This document shows positions 15,562 to 19,271 of a stretch of 19,271 nucleotides of DNA, in pieces. The translations under genes and the position numbers were made by a program. Each line of letters begins with the position of its first letter. The stretch's first letter is position 1. The notes below the pieces were generated by a model. That model was not told where the DNA came from. It saw only the letters and a list, made by a program, of their open reading frames with translations, and did no database searches. Location of the stretch: assembly GCA_937888775.1 (NCBI GenBank), contig CALAQT010000455.1, positions 1-19,271 on the forward strand, in the 5' to 3' direction. Origin of the DNA: an uncultured Actinomycetes bacterium (GTDB taxonomy: Bacteria; Actinomycetota; Thermoleophilia; Solirubrobacterales; Solirubrobacteraceae).

Positions 15562-16506
15562 TCAGCGGTCACGAGCGAGGTCGCCGGCGCCCACGATCCC
15601 AGCCTCAGGACCGAGCTCGGCGATGCGCAACTCGGCGTGTGGTCGGTGCCCACGGGCGGTGAGATGCTGCAGGAACGCCCGCCCGGCCGGCCCGCGGAGC
15701 AGCTCGCCGGCCGCGGACACGCCGCCTCCGAGCACGAACAGGCCGGGGTCGAGCACCGCGGCGAGTTGCGCCATGCCGCGCCCAAGCCAGGTGCCGACGA
15801 CGTCAAAGCAGCGGAGCGCCGCGACATCGCCTTCCCGTGCGGCCTGGGTGACCATGGGGCCGGTGATCATCTCCGGCTCGCCGCCGGCGAGGCGCAGCAG
15901 GTCACGCGCCATCGCCGGTGAGGCATTGGCGAGCTCCTGGGCCTCCTGGACCAGCGCCCGCCCGCTCGCGTACTGCTCCCAGCATCCCTCGAGCCCGCAC
16001 CCACAGCGCCGCCCGTCCGGGACGATATTGATGTGCCCGATCTCACCGGCGACACCGAACCGCCCGCGCAATAGTCGCCCACCCAGCACGATGCCGCCGC
16101 CAATCCCGGTGCCGATCGTGAGGACCACCGCATCGTCCTCGCCACGCCCAGCACCGAACCGCGCCTCCGCCCACGCGGCGGCGTTCGCGTCGTTCTCGAT
16201 CACCACCGGGAGCGAGCAGCGTCCCTCGATCGCCGCGCGCAACGGCTCATCGCGCCAGGCCAGGTTCGGGGCGAACAGCACGGTGGACCGCTGAGCATCC
16301 ACGAAGCCGGCCGCGCCGACGCCGACCGCCTCGACGTCATGCGAGGCCGCCAGCTCCCCGACCACCTCAACGATCACGTCCTCGGTCCTACCCGGGTCAT
16401 CAGAAGGCGTGTCGCGCTGTGCCGTTGCGAGCACACTGCCGTGCTCGTCGACGACCCCGGCGGCGACTTTGGTCCCGCCTACATCGACCCCGATCGTCAC
16501 TGCCAT
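15562..16506 (-). CDS. glk: ROK-family glucokinase
   Basis: A 314-residue ROK sugar kinase expected to phosphorylate glucose to glucose 6-phosphate. It has the phosphate-binding IGVDVGGTK (5-13), the ROK signature with catalytic Asp in VIENDANAAAWAEARFG (Asp106), the second nucleotide loop LTIGTGIGGGI (129-139), GEIGHINI (154-161), and the zinc site formed by His158 with CGCGLEGCWE (Cys168, Cys170, Cys175). There is no N-terminal HTH, so it is a kinase rather than a ROK repressor. Specificity for glucose, and ATP versus polyphosphate, is inferred from context and resemblance to actinobacterial glucokinases. The ATG at 16506 is preceded by GAGGAGA. It follows the MFS porter by 48 bp. Confidence 0.9.
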   Translation of the reverse strand: MAVTIGVDVGGTKVAAGVVDEHGSVLATAQRDTPSDDPGRTEDVIVEVVGELAASHDVEAVGVGAAGFVDAQRSTVLFAPNLAWRDEPLRAAIEGRCSLPVVIENDANAAAWAEARFGAGRGEDDAVVLTIGTGIGGGIVLGGRLLRGRFGVAGEIGHINIVPDGRRCGCGLEGCWEQYASGRALVQEAQELANASPAMARDLLRLAGGEPEMITGPMVTQAAREGDVAALRCFDVVGTWLGRGMAQLAAVLDPGLFVLGGGVSAAGELLRGPAGRAFLQHLTARGHRPHAELRIAELGPEAGIVGAGDLARDR

Positions 16507-16554
16507 TCGCTCTCCTCAGGTCACGCACCGCTCCGCGGAATCCGACCGAGCCGG

Positions 16555-18000
16555 CTACCCGGGCATCTTCTCGAGCTCCACGCCCTTGGTCTCGCGGACG
16601 AACTTCAGGACGAACAGCAAGGACAACACGGCAAAGGTGGTGTAGATGCCGTACGCGAGCCCCAGGCCGGCGTCCTTGAGCGGCGGGAAGGTGGTGGAAA
16701 CCACCCAGTTGGCCACCCACTGCGCGCCCGCCGCCAACGACAGCGCGGCGGCACGAATCTTGTTCGGGAACGACTCCCCCAACAGCACCCACACCACCGG
16801 CCCCCAAGACATCCCGAACGCAAACACGAACACGTTAGCGGCGATCAGCGCGATCGGCTTGGCGGCGCCGGTGAGGACGGGTAGCGCACCCATCGGGCCC
16901 GAGCCCTTCAGCGTGGCCGTGCCGAACACGACCGCCAGCGCTCCCAGCGTGACGGCCATGCCGATCGAGCCGATTATCAGCAGCGGCTTGCGGCCGAAGC
17001 GGTCGATCGAAGCGATCGCGACGAGGGTCGTGACGATGTTCACGGCGCCCGTAATCACCGTGATCAGCAGCGAGTTGCTCGCGCTGAACCCGGCCGCCTG
17101 CCACAGCACGGTGGAGTAATAGAAGATCACGTTGATACCGACGAACTGCTGAAACACCGACAACCCGATCCCGACCCACACGATCGGCAACAGCCCGAAC
17201 CTGGGCCCACGCAGGTCGCGCATGCTCGGGCGCCCCTCGCGCTTCAACGTCTGCTTGATCTGCTCCACCTTCGCGTCGAGGTCGATGTTGCCCAGCACCC
17301 GGCGCAACACGCTGCCTGCCTCGTCGAGGCGGCGCTTGGCAATCAGGTAACGCGGCGACTCCGGAATCGTGAACGCCAGCCCGCCGTACAGCAGTGCGGG
17401 AACCACCATCGCCAGGAACATCCACCGCCAGGCGGGCAGACCCAGCGCGAGGTTGCTCTGAGCCCCTCCCGCCGCCGTCGCCAGCGCATAGTCGACCAGC
17501 AACGCCAGGAAGATCCCGGTGACGATCGCGAGCTGCTGCAGGGAGCCCAGCCTGCCGCGGATCCTCGCCGGCGCAATCTCGGCGATATAGGTCGGCGCGA
17601 TCACCGACGCGATACCGACCGCGACACCGCCGATCACCCGGAACACCACCAGCATCACCAGCGAACTCGCCAACCCGCTCCCCACGGCACCGATCAGGAA
17701 CAGCACGGCAGCCACCCGCATCGCGGGCAGCCGGCCGTACCGATCGGCCATCCGCCCAGAGCCGAGCGCTCCGGCCGCCGCCCCCAACAGCGCCGACGAC
17801 ACCGTGAAGCCGAGCACCGCCGCACTGGCCGAGAAATGGGCGGTGATCGCCGCCACCGCCCCGTTGATGACCGAGCTGTCATACCCGAACAGGAACCCCC
17901 CCAGCGCCGCCGTCAACGACAGCCGGATCACGGTCCCGTGCGACTCTCCGGGCTGGAAAACCTCCTCGTCGATCTCTACACCGGGTTCAACCTCGGCCAT
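16555..18000 (-). CDS. MFS sugar porter (GlcP/GalP/XylE type)
   Basis: A 481-residue, 12-helix sugar:H+ symporter of the SP family in the inner membrane. Signature motifs in order: GGFLFGYDSSVINGA in helix 1 with the proton-coupling Asp, GRMADRYGR in loop 2-3, the helix 4-5 region ending YIAEIAPARIRGRLGS, PESPRYL before the long central loop, QQFVGINVIFYYS in helix 7, DRFGRKPLL in loop 8-9, GPVVWVLLGESFPNKIR in helix 10, and a terminal RETKG. Glucose, galactose or pentose is the likely class of substrate. ATG 18000 is preferred; a TTG one codon upstream has an AGGG nine bases before it and may be the real start. It is the first gene of the sugar module. Its upstream region contains an inverted repeat and the 48-bp array. 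Confidence 0.92.
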   Translation of the reverse strand: MAEVEPGVEIDEEVFQPGESHGTVIRLSLTAALGGFLFGYDSSVINGAVAAITAHFSASAAVLGFTVSSALLGAAAGALGSGRMADRYGRLPAMRVAAVLFLIGAVGSGLASSLVMLVVFRVIGGVAVGIASVIAPTYIAEIAPARIRGRLGSLQQLAIVTGIFLALLVDYALATAAGGAQSNLALGLPAWRWMFLAMVVPALLYGGLAFTIPESPRYLIAKRRLDEAGSVLRRVLGNIDLDAKVEQIKQTLKREGRPSMRDLRGPRFGLLPIVWVGIGLSVFQQFVGINVIFYYSTVLWQAAGFSASNSLLITVITGAVNIVTTLVAIASIDRFGRKPLLIIGSIGMAVTLGALAVVFGTATLKGSGPMGALPVLTGAAKPIALIAANVFVFAFGMSWGPVVWVLLGESFPNKIRAAALSLAAGAQWVANWVVSTTFPPLKDAGLGLAYGIYTTFAVLSLLFVLKFVRETKGVELEKMPG

Positions 18001-18054
18001 CAACGCTGCACCCTACAGGAGGGCTGCGCCTGTGGACGGCTTTTTTTGGCGGGA

Positions 18055-18090
18055 TCCCCGACGGGCTGCAGAGACGCGCCGTGACGGGGA
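18055..18090. promoter_or_regulatory. Imperfect inverted repeat upstream of the sugar porter
   Basis: TCCCCGACGG (18055-18064) pairs with CCGTGACGGGGA (18079-18090) with a 2-nt bulge and a 14-nt loop. It lies 55-90 bp before the porter start, between it and the tandem array, so it could be an operator or leader stem. A run of seven T (A on the transcribed sense) at 18041-18047 follows closer to the gene. Confidence 0.3.
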
Positions 18091-18094
18091 ATCT

Positions 18095-18340
18095 GGCGCT
18101 GGCGCTCGGCTAGCTCGTCAACGTGAAGACTGCGCCGGGCTGGGCGCTGGCGCTCGGCTAGCTTGTCAACGTGAAGACTGCGCCGGGCTGGGCGCTGGCG
18201 CTCGGCTAGCTTGTCAACGTGAAGACTGCGCCGGGCTGGGCGCTGGCGCTCGGCTAGCTTGTCAACGTGAAGACTGCGCCGGGCTGGGCGCTGGCGCTCG
18301 GCTAGCTTGTCAACGTGAAGACTGCGCCGGGCTGGGCGCT
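18095..18340. repeat. Five-copy 48-bp tandem repeat
   Basis: Copies start at 18095, 18143, 18191, 18239 and 18287, each beginning GGCGCTGGCGCTCGGCTAGC, with a sixth cut off after a few bases at 18335. They are identical except for one base in the first copy (18116, C instead of T). Each unit contains a short GCGCC/GGCGC stem spanning the junction, and copies 2-5 contain TTGACA on the minus strand pointing toward the porter gene. Because 48 is a multiple of three, frames on both strands stay open through the array. The near identity implies recent expansion. The surrounding 18001-18556 holds no gene I can support. Confidence 0.95.
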
Positions 18341-18541
18341 CGCCGACCGCTTCTGGACGAAACGCAGAACCAGGCTGCGCCTTCGCGCCCGTGGGACAAC
18401 CCGCCAAGCACCAGCGTTGACCTAGCCCACACGCACGGTCGCCAAGCGGGCCGGGTGCTTCGAATCCTCATGGTCCAGCAGCAAGTCGGGCGACGTCGCC
18501 GACGCCGCCATGACAGAGCATCTTCGCGTCCGGTGAGCGTG

Positions 18542-18563
18542 CGGCTAGCGCTAGCGCTAGCCG
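18542..18563. repeat. 22-bp perfect palindrome at the end of phospholipase D copy B
   Basis: A spacerless palindrome built from overlapping GCTAGC/AGCGCT units. The TAG stop of the minus-strand phospholipase D reading (18557-18559) lies inside it. With no loop it would form only a short-loop stem in RNA; it may be a protein-binding site or a simple-sequence artefact. Confidence 0.6.
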
Positions 18564-19271
18564 TCGACCAGAAGCGCCTGCAACGGGCCGAGCAGCCGTT
18601 CGGAACGGCGTGAGGTTGCCTGCAGCTCCACCAGTCCGTGCGACAGCGGCTCACCGCGGTTGCGGCGCTGGCGCTGCTCGGCTGCGATCGGGCGCCAGAG
18701 TTCGTCGACGACGGTGCTCGGGTCGCCAGCGACCTGGTCGATGTCGCGTTCGAGATGGGCGGCCCACAGGCGCAATCGCGTGTCGCGCGCGAGCGCCGCG
18801 TCGCAGCTGACAACGTTGACCTCGCTGTCGTTAAAGAAGGAGTGTGCATTGAGGTTCGCGGAGCCGAGCGTGAGCCAGCGGTCGTCGACGATCCCGACCT
18901 TCGCGTGCACGTACACGCGGTCGCTGGTGTTGCCCGAGCGAGCCCGGATCGTGGTGGCCAGGAAGCAGGCCTCGGTCGCCGTCGGCTTCAGCGAGGAGGG
19001 CGAGCTGCCCGCGGGTATCGTCCTCTCCCGTGTTCGGCCTGCCGGGCAGCATGATCACGACCCGAAACTCGTCCGCCGGAGGTCGGCGGAGCTTGTCGGC
19101 GAGGATGTTCACGATCTCCGGCGACCACAAAAACTGGTTCTCCAGGTAGACCAGGTGCTGCGCGGAGCGCAGGGCGCGCAGGTACGCCTCGATGATCCGG
19201 AAGTCGCCTCGCGGCTCGAACTCGTAGAGCTTCTCGGGGACGGTGCGCACGATCTGCAGCTCCACATCGCC
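18557..19271 (-). pseudogene. Phospholipase D-like protein, frameshifted, truncated by the window edge (copy B)
   Basis: The reading enters from the right edge as VRTVPEKLYEFEPRGDFRII, then AQHLVYLENQFLWSPEIVNILADKL, VVIMLPGRPNTGEDDTRGQLALLAEADGD, typical of the central part of HKD phospholipase D-like proteins. Near 18980 one extra base shifts the frame; in the next frame FLATTIRARSGNTSDRVYVHAKVGIVDDRWLTLGSANLNAHSFF carries the second HKD motif, and the chain continues through TRLRLWAAHLERDIDQVAGDP to LLGPLQALLVDG and the TAG. The first HKD motif would lie outside the window. A single frameshift could be a sequencing error, but the related copy A is clearly degraded. If the frame is repaired, this half has family-like sequence throughout. 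Confidence 0.82.

Noticed and set aside
18095..18340. CRISPR array
   Set aside because: Units are contiguous with no unique spacers, and no cas genes are present. The same holds for the other three arrays.
18000..18407. Minus-strand frame with five 16-residue repeats ending in TGATG at the porter start
   Set aside because: Starts with TTG without a ribosome site; openness follows from the 48-bp period, and the opposite strand is equally open. Kept only as a finding, not as a gene.
18400..18480. tRNA-like TTCGAATCC at 18459-18467 followed by CCA-like bases
   Set aside because: The flanking five-base segments do not pair as a T stem, and no acceptor, D or anticodon stem can be drawn upstream.

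Overview
The window is GC-rich DNA with strongly GC-biased third codon positions, Shine-Dalgarno sites of the AGGAG type and several GTG starts. Together with the gene set (GH65 phosphorylase plus HAD mutase, ROK glucokinase, CsbD, universal stress proteins) this suggests a chromosomal segment of a high-GC actinomycete. A Solirubrobacterales/Thermoleophilia-type soil lineage is a guess from gene style, not a demonstrated placement. No rRNA, tRNA, CRISPR array, phage or plasmid module was found.

Left part (1-6060): an SDR oxidoreductase and a secreted aldose 1-epimerase (galM) on the minus strand; a patatin-like lipase on the plus strand; then a compact quinone/catechol-type detoxification locus. 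That locus is a MarR regulator transcribed divergently from a translationally coupled pair, a VOC ring-cleaving dioxygenase and an alpha/beta-hydrolase. It resembles the mhqR/mhqO/mhqD system of Bacillus, and a 12-bp motif shared by both promoters looks like the operator.

Middle part (6060-8965) is a decay zone. The gluconate permease next to an intact gluconokinase has lost about 65-70 internal residues and also carries a frameshift. Beside it lie a 5'-truncated phospholipase D remnant with several indels and a probable transposase remnant.

Right part (8966-18000) is entirely minus-strand. It holds a small stress group (CsbD-like protein, two-helix membrane protein, two universal-stress-type proteins) and a trehalose/glucose module read in the order MFS sugar porter, ROK glucokinase, trehalose-6-phosphate phosphatase, GH65 phosphorylase, beta-phosphoglucomutase-like HAD. 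Together these could import or make the sugar, split trehalose with phosphate, and send both halves to glucose 6-phosphate.

The right edge holds a second phospholipase D copy, also frameshifted and in inverted orientation to the first, so the pair brackets about 10 kb. The most unusual feature is four unrelated short tandem-repeat arrays at gene boundaries (3-60, 3652-3778, 6042-6180, 18095-18340). I see no convincing new multi-gene system. The strongest leads are the operator-controlled mhq-like locus, the repeat arrays, the trehalose module and the paired decaying phospholipase D genes.
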